Assembly: GCF_022014595.1 (NCBI RefSeq)
Contig: NZ_CP091740.1
Location: forward strand, 434,001 to 498,000
Reading direction: 5' to 3'
Length of the DNA stretch: 64,000 nt
DNA from: Solitalea lacus
GTDB taxonomy: Bacteria > Bacteroidota > Bacteroidia > Sphingobacteriales > Sphingobacteriaceae
Within the stretch, counting starts at the first letter, position 1. Every line of letters begins with the position of its first letter. Position numbers and translations under genes: made by a program. This document shows positions 24,697-34,001 of the stretch, piece by piece. Under the pieces are notes generated by a model. The model was not told the origin of the DNA. It saw nothing but the letters and a program-made list of their open reading frames with translations, and ran no database searches.

Positions 24697-27600
24697 ATGA
24701 GAAAAACTCTACAATTTCTGATTGTGTGTATAATGCTCTGTAATTCAGCGCTTTTATTTGCACAAACTCAGGCAACCAAGACGGTTACCGGACAGGTAAG
24801 GGATGAAGTCGGATTGCCGATACCTGCTGTATCGGTATTTGAAAAAGGAACCTCCAATGGCACCACAACGGATGCTAATGGAGCTTTTTCAATTAAAGTA
24901 AATTCAGGAAAAATCCTGGTCTTTAAAAGTATCGGATTTATTCAAAAAGAAATCACGATAGGTTCAGCAACTGTTCTAGGTGTTGTGCTTAAAGAAGAAG
25001 CAACGAGCTTAAAGGACGTTGTGGTAGTGGCTTACGGTACCCAAAAGAAAGTAAATGTTACAGGCGCAGTCGATGTGATTACCTCCAAACAATTGGAAAA
25101 TCGCCCTGTAACCAGTCCCAGCGCCCTGTTGCAAGGCACGGCTCCCAGCTTGATGTTCAGCACACCGGCAGGCGGTAACACCCCGGGCTCAAGCCCCACC
25201 GTTCAAATCAGGGGACAAGCTCTTTTAAGTGGCGCAACTACACCATTGGTGGTGATTGATGGGATTCCTGCGGTTATGGGGGACTTCAATGCGATGAATC
25301 CAAATGATATCGAAAGTGTATCGGTATTGAAAGATGCCGCTGCCGCTGCCGTATATGGCGCCCGCGCCCCTTTCGGTGTACTGGTTGTTACTACCAAAAT
25401 GGGCAAGAAAAATGAAAAGCCTGTATTTACATATAGTGTAAACTTTGCAAATGTTTCTAATGTGAGAACGCCTCACACTGTTGACTCATATACTTTTGCG
25501 CTCTCCAGAAATCAGGCGTTTGCAAATAGTGGAAGTGCTCAATTGTTCACACCAGCCGTTTTGGATATGATTCAGGATAATGTAAATAATCCTGGAAAAT
25601 ATACCCTTGAACAACTGAATCCTAATAATGGACTTGCATGGAGTAATGCCGCCCAAACATATAACAACAATGATTGGTTTGATGTATTTTTTCGCACTTC
25701 ATTTCGTCAGCAGCATGATTTCTCTGTAAAAGGTGGAACTGATAAGGTCAACTACTTTGTTTCTGCCTCTTTTGTGGATCAACCGGGTGTTTTTAATTTT
25801 ATAGAAGATATAGACAAGTACAAACGGTATAATTTCAATGGAGGATTGGTTGCACAGGTAAATGACTGGATGAAGCTGACCTATCGTACCCGTTATTCAT
25901 TATCCAACACATTAGCCCCAACAGGGACAGATAATGATAGAAACAGGTTCTATCAATTTGCTTACGGAGCGTGGCCAACCATTCCGGTAAAAAATACTAC
26001 AGGACAATATAGCGCCCTGTCGCAGATTCTTGCGGCAAAGGAAGGTGGTAACTCTGATAATAAAAGCCATCTCCTGGATAATATATTAGGACTGGATCTT
26101 GATCTTGCAAAGGGATGGACGGCACATGTTGACGGTACCTGGCGTGTGGCCTTTAATGACAACCAGACGCTTCGTAAACCTGTTTATGAAATAGCACCTA
26201 ACGGAGCGCTCAACCCGGTTCAGTTTACAGATGTATCCCAGATAGCTAAAACAAATTCTTTGGGAACATACAGGACTCTTCAGGGCTATACAGCTTATGA
26301 ACATAACTTTGGAAAACATAACTTCAGAGTGCAAGGGGGCGCCCAAATTGAAGAGAATAATGCGAAATACTTGACTGGTTCTAACCTGAACCTTTACATT
26401 ATCGATATGCCTTCAATCGCTACTTCGTACGGAACAACTCCTTTCCTTACCGATGAGATTAACGATAATGCGGTTGCTGGTGTCTTTGGAAGGTTTAATT
26501 ACAATTATAACGATAGATACTTGCTTGAAGTGAATGGACGATACGATGGTTCCGGCCGTTATGCAGCTGATAAGCGTTGGGGCTTCTTCCCGTCGGTATC
26601 TGCGGGCTGGAATATGAGTAACGAAAATTTCTGGAAAGTGATCGAGCCGGTTGTCAATCGTGCGAAATTAAGAGCGTCCTATGGTACCGTGGGTAACCAG
26701 GGTCAGACGGGATTTCAGCACATATCTACCATGGCAGGCTCTCCCCAGTCAGCATGGATATTCGACGGCAAACGTCTGCCTTTTGTGAGTATGCCGGGCA
26801 TATTGAACTTTGAACGTACCTGGGAAAAGTTTACCACGGCTGACTTTGGCTTGGAATTAGGCTTCCTAAACAACCGCTTAACCACAGAGTTTGATTATTT
26901 CAATAGATTATCATGGGATATGATCGGTCCGCCTACTCCTCTGCCAAATGTATTAGGTGATACTGCTCCGCCAGTAAACAATGCTGCAATGGAAACCAAA
27001 GGTTGGGAAGCGCAAGTAAAATGGACAGATAAGATCACCAGCAGATGGGACTACAGTGTAGGTGTAAACCTGTCGGATGCGTTGTCGAAAGTAACCAAAT
27101 ACAATACGACAGTCAACTCTCTAAGTGGATGGTATGTTGGAAAAGAATTGGGTGAGATCTGGGGATACACTTCTAATCGCTTACTGAACGCAAATGACTT
27201 TGCAGCTCCCGTACCGACAGCTGGAGCACAACCAATTGTGAGTCAGAGTAAGATCCATCCACAATGGTATCCAGGTGACGTGAAGTATGAAGACCTTGAT
27301 GGTGATGGTTTAATATCAGCAGGTAATTTAACCCTTGAAAACCACGGTGACTTGCGCAAGATCGGAAACAGTACGCCTCGCTACCGTTTCGCATTCAACC
27401 TGGCTACCGGTTATAGCATTCCCAAAGCAGGACGTGTAGATGTGTCTGCATTCCTTGAAGGTGTAGGCAAGCGTGACTTGTTTATGTCAAGTAGTTACTT
27501 TTATTGGGGAAATATGTACACCGGCAGTACGATTGGAACGGGTATATATCAAGGAAAACAACTGGACTATTATAGAGATGCCAATAGCAACCCAAGACTT

Positions 27601-27927
27601 CTTGCACACTTAGGTGAAAATGTAGATGCTTATTTCCCAAGGCCTTATAGCAATGCAGGTGGTCAAGGTGCTAAAAACTTCGCGACCAATACCAGGTATA
27701 TGATGAGTGGTGCCTATATGCGCTTGAAAAACGTAATGGCAACCTATACTTTGCCGAATGAGTGGTTAAAACACGCGAAAATTCAGAACTGTCGCCTTTA
27801 TTTCTCGGCAGAGAACATCGGCGTGTTGTCGAAGCTGCCTAATTACATAGATCCTGAGTTCGTGAACGGAGGCCAAATGTATCCGGAACAGGCAACGTAC
27901 TCATTTGGTGTGAATCTTGGATTTTAA
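24697..27927 (+). CDS. susC: SusC-like TonB-dependent outer-membrane glycan transporter
   Basis: A 1076-residue TonB-linked outer-membrane protein. After the signal peptide (about 1-22) comes a carboxypeptidase-like regulatory domain (VTGQVRDEVGLPIPAVSVFE to about residue 105), a TonB box region VVVVAYGTQKK, the plug (about 120-235, with PLVVIDGIP and IESVSVLKDAAAAAVYGARA) and a 22-strand barrel. It imports oligosaccharides captured by its SusD partner, whose gene follows after 26 nt. It heads the first PUL transcription unit behind a paired operator. The substrate cannot be read from sequence. Confidence 0.95.
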   Translation: MRKTLQFLIVCIMLCNSALLFAQTQATKTVTGQVRDEVGLPIPAVSVFEKGTSNGTTTDANGAFSIKVNSGKILVFKSIGFIQKEITIGSATVLGVVLKEEATSLKDVVVVAYGTQKKVNVTGAVDVITSKQLENRPVTSPSALLQGTAPSLMFSTPAGGNTPGSSPTVQIRGQALLSGATTPLVVIDGIPAVMGDFNAMNPNDIESVSVLKDAAAAAVYGARAPFGVLVVTTKMGKKNEKPVFTYSVNFANVSNVRTPHTVDSYTFALSRNQAFANSGSAQLFTPAVLDMIQDNVNNPGKYTLEQLNPNNGLAWSNAAQTYNNNDWFDVFFRTSFRQQHDFSVKGGTDKVNYFVSASFVDQPGVFNFIEDIDKYKRYNFNGGLVAQVNDWMKLTYRTRYSLSNTLAPTGTDNDRNRFYQFAYGAWPTIPVKNTTGQYSALSQILAAKEGGNSDNKSHLLDNILGLDLDLAKGWTAHVDGTWRVAFNDNQTLRKPVYEIAPNGALNPVQFTDVSQIAKTNSLGTYRTLQGYTAYEHNFGKHNFRVQGGAQIEENNAKYLTGSNLNLYIIDMPSIATSYGTTPFLTDEINDNAVAGVFGRFNYNYNDRYLLEVNGRYDGSGRYAADKRWGFFPSVSAGWNMSNENFWKVIEPVVNRAKLRASYGTVGNQGQTGFQHISTMAGSPQSAWIFDGKRLPFVSMPGILNFERTWEKFTTADFGLELGFLNNRLTTEFDYFNRLSWDMIGPPTPLPNVLGDTAPPVNNAAMETKGWEAQVKWTDKITSRWDYSVGVNLSDALSKVTKYNTTVNSLSGWYVGKELGEIWGYTSNRLLNANDFAAPVPTAGAQPIVSQSKIHPQWYPGDVKYEDLDGDGLISAGNLTLENHGDLRKIGNSTPRYRFAFNLATGYSIPKAGRVDVSAFLEGVGKRDLFMSSSYFYWGNMYTGSTIGTGIYQGKQLDYYRDANSNPRLLAHLGENVDAYFPRPYSNAGGQGAKNFATNTRYMMSGAYMRLKNVMATYTLPNEWLKHAKIQNCRLYFSAENIGVLSKLPNYIDPEFVNGGQMYPEQATYSFGVNLGF

Positions 27928-27953
27928 TTGATAATATAAAAAAACGAACGATA

Positions 27954-29762
27954 ATGATAAATAAGTCCGTTAAGAAAATGATAAGGAGAACCATCATGTG
28001 GGGTGCTTCTTTCAGTATAATTGTTTCTATTTCTTCTTGTGTGGATGATTTTTTGGATAGAGCTCCGCTTGATAAGATATCTACAGCTGAATTTTGGAAA
28101 ACTCCTGGGGAACTGGAGGCCTATATAACAGGTTTATATGATTGGTTGCCGGGTCAACTATCTCCAACCGGGATGGGGTACTATACAGCCGACCAAACCT
28201 CAGACAATATGGTTCTTGCAACGAGCTACAACACGTATATGAATGGGCAAGTCTCCACTACCCCAGCTACCGGTGGTGGATGGAACTTTGCTGCTATACG
28301 ACAAATCAATACGTTTTTCGATAACTATCAACGTTGTCCGGAGCCATTCGCAAAGTATCAGCAAACTTATGGGGAAGCTTGCTTTTTGAAAGCAATGAGG
28401 TATCATGGACTGGTGGCTGCGTTTGGTGATGTGCCCTGGTATTCACACGTTATATCAGATAAAGATACCGAACAATTGTATAAGCCGAGAGATTCCAGGG
28501 CGTTGGTTGTAGACTCCATTATGTCGCTCATCGATAAAGCGATCGTTAACCTTAAACCAAGATCGGCGGTTGGCGTAAACAGGATAAACAAAGAAACGGC
28601 GCTGATTTATAAATCTCGTGTAGCATTGTATGAAGCAACCTGGGCTAAATATCACGCCGGAACACCTTCCGCTTCGGGCGTAGATGCCAATAAGATGTTC
28701 CAAAAAGCCATAGACGCATACACGCAGTTTAAAACAGATTGTGGCGGGTTTGCAGGTAAATTATATACCACCGGTGGAACACAACAGGCTTATTACAACC
28801 TGTTTGGTCAATTTGACTATAAAGCTATCCCAGAGGTTACTTTAAGCAAGAACTATTCGCAAGCATTGGGTGTAACCAATCAGGTGGGTTATATCGTATG
28901 GTTATATGGTTATGGTGGATGTTCATACTCTTTGGATTTAGTAAAGAGTTACCTAAAAAAAGATGGAACCTCAATAGATATTACAGATCCATCTGTGGTA
29001 AACACATCGGGTACTGCTTCTTTAACGCAGATGGCCGGCCTTCTTGACCCGCGATTCAAACAAAGTGTATTTATACCAGGTGATTTGATCAATAACAATA
29101 CTGGAGCTTATAATGGCATGTTATTTACTGTACCTACGATGAATAGCAGTGCTGACAGGAATACAATAACAGGATTTGCACCAAAGAAAGCGCATAACCC
29201 TAGTTCAACACTACAAGGCAACTATATCGATCCTGAGATTGCAGGTATTGCTTTCAGAATACCAGAGCTGATGCTCAACTATGTGGAAGCATATGTTGAG
29301 TTGAATGGAACATTCCCGGATCTTTCTGATAATATAGATTTAATTCGCGCCCGCGTTGGTATGCCTTCACTGACCAGTGTGAAACCGACAGTAACGGCAA
29401 GCTGGCCTGACTATGGCTATCCTGTATCAGACGCTTTGGCGATTGTGAGACAAGAGCGCAGGGTTGAATTGGCTGGAGAAGGTTTTAGAACGAGTGACTG
29501 GAAAAGATGGCGTGCACATAAATTATTTGATGGCAAACGTCCAAAAGGTTTTAAGTATAATGCAGCGGATTTTGCTAATATAATCCCTAAACCAACAAAT
29601 ATAAAGGTGGACGCAAATGGCTTTGTTGACCCATACCAGGCTACCTTGGCTAATGGGTACACATTTAATCCTAATAGGGATTACCTTTCTCCTCTTCCAA
29701 CGGATGATCTTTTACGCAACAAAAAGTTGACGCAAAATCCAGGATGGGATTCGCCAAAGTAA
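27954..29762 (+). CDS. susD: SusD/RagB-like glycan-binding lipoprotein
   Basis: A 602-residue surface lipoprotein with a lipobox SISSC near residue 29 and the typical start CVDDFLDRAPLDKISTAEFW. The helical TPR scaffold and C-terminal signature RVGMPSL ... VRQERRVELAGEGFRTSDWKRW are characteristic of the family. It forms the lid of the SusC transporter. A strong terminator follows its stop, into which a group II intron has inserted. A second in-frame ATG at 27978 is an alternative start. Confidence 0.95.
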   Translation: MINKSVKKMIRRTIMWGASFSIIVSISSCVDDFLDRAPLDKISTAEFWKTPGELEAYITGLYDWLPGQLSPTGMGYYTADQTSDNMVLATSYNTYMNGQVSTTPATGGGWNFAAIRQINTFFDNYQRCPEPFAKYQQTYGEACFLKAMRYHGLVAAFGDVPWYSHVISDKDTEQLYKPRDSRALVVDSIMSLIDKAIVNLKPRSAVGVNRINKETALIYKSRVALYEATWAKYHAGTPSASGVDANKMFQKAIDAYTQFKTDCGGFAGKLYTTGGTQQAYYNLFGQFDYKAIPEVTLSKNYSQALGVTNQVGYIVWLYGYGGCSYSLDLVKSYLKKDGTSIDITDPSVVNTSGTASLTQMAGLLDPRFKQSVFIPGDLINNNTGAYNGMLFTVPTMNSSADRNTITGFAPKKAHNPSSTLQGNYIDPEIAGIAFRIPELMLNYVEAYVELNGTFPDLSDNIDLIRARVGMPSLTSVKPTVTASWPDYGYPVSDALAIVRQERRVELAGEGFRTSDWKRWRAHKLFDGKRPKGFKYNAADFANIIPKPTNIKVDANGFVDPYQATLANGYTFNPNRDYLSPLPTDDLLRNKKLTQNPGWDSPK

Positions 29763-29796
29763 TCGATTTTTATTTATAGACCTATGATATTGTTTG

Positions 29797-29829
29797 AAGC
29801 TCCCCGCCCCAATGGCGGGGAGCTTTTCT
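29797..29829 (+). terminator. Rho-independent terminator after susD
   Basis: AGCTCCCCGCC and GGCGGGGAGCT form a GC-rich stem with a short loop, followed by TTTTCTT. It closes the susCD unit. The group II intron begins 3 nt after the end of this hairpin's T-tract, the placement expected for group IIC introns. Confidence 0.85.
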
Positions 29830-29831
29830 TA

Positions 29832-31768
29832 GTGCGTCAGGCATGTTTAATAGCTCTAGGGTGCAAGTCCCGAACACGCTTTGTAGTGGGAAGTGTTAGC
29901 CGACGGCAAGGGTGTCCTTCGCGAGAAGGAATCTGAAGGAAGCCCAAGGCAAACTCTCGAGCCTACGAACAGAAACTGTATAAGAGGCAGTCATGGCAGG
30001 ATAAGATTGCTAAAGAAATCAAAGTCCCACACTACACAGATGCCATGAATGTATATGCAGAGGCTACATGAGAGGAAAGCGATTAGACTTACCCTGAGAG
30101 ATCTGATAACAATCTGGCAGCGGGAGAAGCGCAACCTAAAGCGGAAACAGCTTGCAGGGATGCAAGCACTGGTGTTATCAGAAGTCAGCAGAAGCCATAG
30201 TATTCCAAGTAATGTTGGGAAAAGGGCTGAATGTTAAAATTGGCAAGGAAACAGCTAAATCATTTGAAGCGAAAAAAAAAAAAAGCCGAAACACGTAAGA
30301 GAACTGTCTGCATGAGGAAAGGTCGGAAACCGAAAGTAGACTGCAGAAGGAGCTTAGCAGAAAATGAAAGAAACTGACGGAATTGCCCGAATGCGCTATC
30401 GGTTAAAGTAATGCTAGAGAGAATATTCGACAGAAGAAACCTTGAAAGAGCCCTTGTTGCCGTAGAACGCAACCAAGGGGCAGCGGGTATTGACCATCTG
30501 CAGAGCGATGAACTTCGCCCCTATGTAAATGCCCACTATCAAGCCCTACTGAAAAGTATACTCCAAGGCACTTATGAGCCACAACCCGTGCGGAAAGTAG
30601 AAATACGCAAACCACAGGGCGGCAAAAGGATGCTAGGAATTCCTTGTGTAGTGGACAGGATGCTGCAACAAGCGGTCTCCCAATGGCTAATTCCGCAGTA
30701 CGAACAGGAATTTAACGAAAACAGCTTTGGTTTCAGGCCGGGTAAGAATGCCCATAAGGCAGTAATGACTGCCCAAAAGTACCTTAACACAGGCCGGGAA
30801 TGGATAATAGAGCTGGATGTGGAGAAATTCTTCGACAAGGTAAACCACCAGCAACTACTGGGTTTACTAAGTAAGAAGATTGCGGACAAACGCACCCTAA
30901 AACTAGTCAGCCTTTACCTGAAAAGCGGCATAATGGAAGGCGGAGTGCTAAGCCCTCGCAGCGAAGGTACCCCTCAAGGTAGCCCGTTAAGCCCATTGCT
31001 TTCCAACATCATTTTAAATGAGCTGGACAAGGAGTTGGTAAAGCGGGGACATAAATTTGTGCGTTATGCCGATGATTGCAGTATCTATGTACAAAGTAAG
31101 AAAGCAGCCCAAAGAGTAGCTGCCGGAATCATAGAATACATAGAAAAGGAGCTACTACTAAAGGTAAACAGGGTAAAGACGAAAATCAGCCGACCCTCCA
31201 ACAGCTACCTGCTTGGCTTCAGCTTTTATAAAACAAAGAAAGGCTGGCAGATTAGAATAGGAGAACAGCCCTTCCAAAGGGTGAAAGCGAAATGTAAAAG
31301 GATAACCCAATCAAGTAACCCCAGCCCAGAAGCAAACAAGCTTAAAAAGCTCGATGAAATCATCAGAGGCTGGGTAAACTACTTTAAAATCGCCAATGCG
31401 AGAAGTAAAATGGAGAAACTTGATGAATGGTTAAGAACCCGATTGCGAATCAACACCTGGAGGAGATGGAAACGGATACGAACCAAAGTCTCCAACCTAA
31501 TAAAACTCGAAGTAGGAAAATCATTGGCCTATCAGTGGGGCAACACAAGTAAAGGTGCAGCCAGAGTTGCACACAGCCCCATTTTACTTAGAACGCTGAA
31601 TATCAGCTACTGGAAAAAGAAAGGCTATTGGGGTTTTCAGCATTATTATTGTCAATGGCAAGCCGATGGGCAACCGTCGTTATTTTAACAAACCGCCGTA
31701 TACGAGAACCGTACGTACGGTGGTGTGAGAGGACAGATAGGGAAATAATCCCTATCTTCCTACTCGAT
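29832..31768 (+). mobile_element. Group IIC-like intron, apparently full length
   Basis: The element starts with the group II 5' consensus GTGCG (29832-29836), has about 580 nt of structured RNA before its reverse transcriptase gene, and ends with domain V (31692-31724: ACCGCCGTA pairs with TACGGTGGT) and domain VI (AGATAGGG / CCCTATCT) closing near CCTACTCGAT. Its length of about 1.94 kb and insertion right behind a terminator hairpin fit class C introns, which target terminator motifs. The exact 3' splice site (about 31768) is estimated from the domain VI end. All parts look intact. Confidence 0.85.
30411..31688 (+). CDS. ltrA: Group II intron reverse transcriptase/maturase
   Basis: A 425-residue intron-encoded protein. 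RT blocks are in order: NQGAAGIDHL (about 22), KPQGGKRMLGIPCVVDRMLQQA (about 69-90), SFGFRPGKNAHKA, ELDVEKFFDKVNH, EGTPQGSPLSPLLSNI and the catalytic YADD motif near residue 221. The maturase X domain follows (RGWVNYFKIAN ... SPILLRTL). No HNH endonuclease domain is present, as in class C proteins. It would assist splicing of its own intron and copy it into new terminator sites. Confidence 0.95.
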   Translation: MLERIFDRRNLERALVAVERNQGAAGIDHLQSDELRPYVNAHYQALLKSILQGTYEPQPVRKVEIRKPQGGKRMLGIPCVVDRMLQQAVSQWLIPQYEQEFNENSFGFRPGKNAHKAVMTAQKYLNTGREWIIELDVEKFFDKVNHQQLLGLLSKKIADKRTLKLVSLYLKSGIMEGGVLSPRSEGTPQGSPLSPLLSNIILNELDKELVKRGHKFVRYADDCSIYVQSKKAAQRVAAGIIEYIEKELLLKVNRVKTKISRPSNSYLLGFSFYKTKKGWQIRIGEQPFQRVKAKCKRITQSSNPSPEANKLKKLDEIIRGWVNYFKIANARSKMEKLDEWLRTRLRINTWRRWKRIRTKVSNLIKLEVGKSLAYQWGNTSKGAARVAHSPILLRTLNISYWKKKGYWGFQHYYCQWQADGQPSLF

Positions 31769-31884
31769 ATGACGGGTATATTACACCATTCTTGTCCATT
31801 TTTCAATATTTTTAGTATGGCACAGCTTTATCATAACCGATTTCGAATTTTTGAAACGGATCTAAGGACTTTATTATTACTCAA

Positions 31885-33954
31885 ATGAAAAGGTTGCTTC
31901 TTTTATTGTGTTTTATACCATTTATGGCGGAAGCTACAGATTTCACAATCGTCTCTCGGAGCGGACATCCAGCTGTTGCTTTCAGTATAGCTGAACTAAA
32001 GAATTTTCTGGACAAAAAGGATGATTTGCACTACACCAGTATGGGTAAATCAGTTGATTGGATCATTACTTTAAAAAAGAATTCCTCCTTAAAGGAAAGT
32101 GCTTTTGCCGTAAACTGCTTTGTCAGAAACAGAAAGCAATACATTGAATTGAGTGGGGCTGCAGATAAAGATATTCCCTGTGCGGTTTACACGCTGTTGG
32201 AGAAGCTAGGTTATACTTTTGAGTTCAACGGTTATTATCTTGATGGAAGGATCAATAAAGGAGCGATTAAAAACTATTCCGAAATTATTGTGCCTGCGGT
32301 GAAATATCGTGGTATCCGTCAGCACATTAATTTCCCCATGGACATTTCTTCTTATTCACTATCGGATGCAAAGCAATATATACGCAACCTTGCAAGGTTG
32401 CGTTTCAATTTTATTGCGTTTCATAGTTATCCGGGGCAGTGGTACGAAGTAAAAAGGAAAGACACAACAGTATATGCCGGCAATTTTTTTTACGGCGACA
32501 GGCATGATATTCCTGATCATGCACTGATAAAAAAGTATGTACATAACAACAAAACATACTGTATACCGGAGATAGAACCTTATTTTGATAACCGGCCCAG
32601 GCGAAGCAAAATGTCGGTGCAGTGGCTGCAGGAGGTGATGAAAGAAGCCAAACGGACAGGCATGACCGTACAGTTTTCGTTTGAGCCCAGAAACAAATCG
32701 ACTGATATACAGCCAACACTTGATGCACTGCAGCAAATATACCGGCAATACCCGATGGCCGATGCCATTGAAATGATCACCGAAGAAAGTGGTGGCTGGG
32801 GCCCCCGAAACACTGCTGAAGAATCCAAAACGATTCTTGGCTCATTCTTCGGCACAGAAATTTTAAAGGATAGTATCCTTACATCTCCTATTGAGCTGGT
32901 ACAGTCAGATCTTGGTTATGTCTATGGACAAATAGGACATGTTATTAAGGTAATAGAGGCCGCCAATCAACAACATATTTCATTGCCGCCACTGAAGTTG
33001 GGCATTTATTGTACCAACAAATACAATGCACCAGCCTATCATCTTGCAAGAAAATATTTAGCTGCCGGTAAGATTTGTCTCCTGCCTGCGCATGGCAGCG
33101 AGTATGTGGCCCGCAATGTTCCAAAAGTTCTGCCAGATACAAACGACAGGAAGAATTCCATCATCTACTCCTGGCTTGAGTTTGATGGTATGATGTATCT
33201 GCAGCAAAATGGTATAAAAGGTATTTATGAATTGCTCAATGAGCAGCATGGAGGATCGTTCGGAGGGATGAACACCGTAGCATTTAACCATTGGCGTACT
33301 TCTGAGAATAGTATCATAGCCCGTTATGCTGCACTGGCAACCATTTATGGCGCTGAAGCTCCCGAAGCTTTTTACAGAAGCTATGCGCAACGGCTGGGTA
33401 TATCGGATCCGGAAAAATTTAGCAAAGCCATGAGTTTGCTGCAAAAGGCCTTTAGTGCGTACACTTCTAATCTGGGTTTTGCCTGGATCGGATATTGGAG
33501 AAATGGATTTCAGTTTCAATCCGGTAAAGTAATGAAGGACATGCTTGAGCAATACGAAGAAGCAAGGCAGACTTTACTTAGTTGTGCAGCAGGAAATAAA
33601 AACAATTATGCTCAAACTGCCATTTCTTTTCTGGATAATCGGTTAAGAGCCACCAATATCTATCTTCAGGCATTTATTAAAGCCAATGAGTTGAACGCGC
33701 CGAACATCAGCAATGAACAATACAATTCAATCTGCAACGATGTATTGAATATGTTTAATGAATGTATGAAAGTGTATGCAGAAATGATGCCCGACAGAGG
33801 CTGCGAAGGAACACTGATCAACTTATACCTGGCGCCGGTAAAGGCAATCAAGGTATCACGACAAAAGAAAACCGGTGTTCCGCTGGATGAACCTTTAATA
33901 CCAACCTTACATTTTGATGCACCTGCTGCGCCAATTTATAAAGATGGTCATTAG
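31885..33954 (+). CDS. Secreted protein with alpha-glucuronidase-like layout, family unknown
   Basis: A 689-residue protein with a signal peptide (about 1-17). Residues about 20-115 resemble the small N-terminal domain of GH67/GH20-type enzymes (IELSGAADKDIPCAVYTLLEKLGYTFEF). The next 300 residues look like a TIM barrel (KYRGIRQHINFPM, RFNFIAFHSY, VQFSFEPRNKS, EMITEESGGWGPRN). Candidate acids are E in ITEESGG and the E/D in SWLEFDG. I do not recognise a named GH family. The context of a glucuronate operon in the same regulon makes an alpha-glucuronidase-type role reasonable, but this is inference. Confidence 0.5.
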   Translation: MKRLLLLLCFIPFMAEATDFTIVSRSGHPAVAFSIAELKNFLDKKDDLHYTSMGKSVDWIITLKKNSSLKESAFAVNCFVRNRKQYIELSGAADKDIPCAVYTLLEKLGYTFEFNGYYLDGRINKGAIKNYSEIIVPAVKYRGIRQHINFPMDISSYSLSDAKQYIRNLARLRFNFIAFHSYPGQWYEVKRKDTTVYAGNFFYGDRHDIPDHALIKKYVHNNKTYCIPEIEPYFDNRPRRSKMSVQWLQEVMKEAKRTGMTVQFSFEPRNKSTDIQPTLDALQQIYRQYPMADAIEMITEESGGWGPRNTAEESKTILGSFFGTEILKDSILTSPIELVQSDLGYVYGQIGHVIKVIEAANQQHISLPPLKLGIYCTNKYNAPAYHLARKYLAAGKICLLPAHGSEYVARNVPKVLPDTNDRKNSIIYSWLEFDGMMYLQQNGIKGIYELLNEQHGGSFGGMNTVAFNHWRTSENSIIARYAALATIYGAEAPEAFYRSYAQRLGISDPEKFSKAMSLLQKAFSAYTSNLGFAWIGYWRNGFQFQSGKVMKDMLEQYEEARQTLLSCAAGNKNNYAQTAISFLDNRLRATNIYLQAFIKANELNAPNISNEQYNSICNDVLNMFNECMKVYAEMMPDRGCEGTLINLYLAPVKAIKVSRQKKTGVPLDEPLIPTLHFDAPAAPIYKDGH

Positions 33955-34001
33955 GCGCATCCAATAATATTTAAGTGTTTTTTATTACAACTATTAATCA
34001 T

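Noticed and set aside
30049-30237. A 62-aa gene at the 5' side of the intron
   Set aside because: It lies in the structured RNA part of the group II intron between GTGCG and the maturase gene and has no known protein text.
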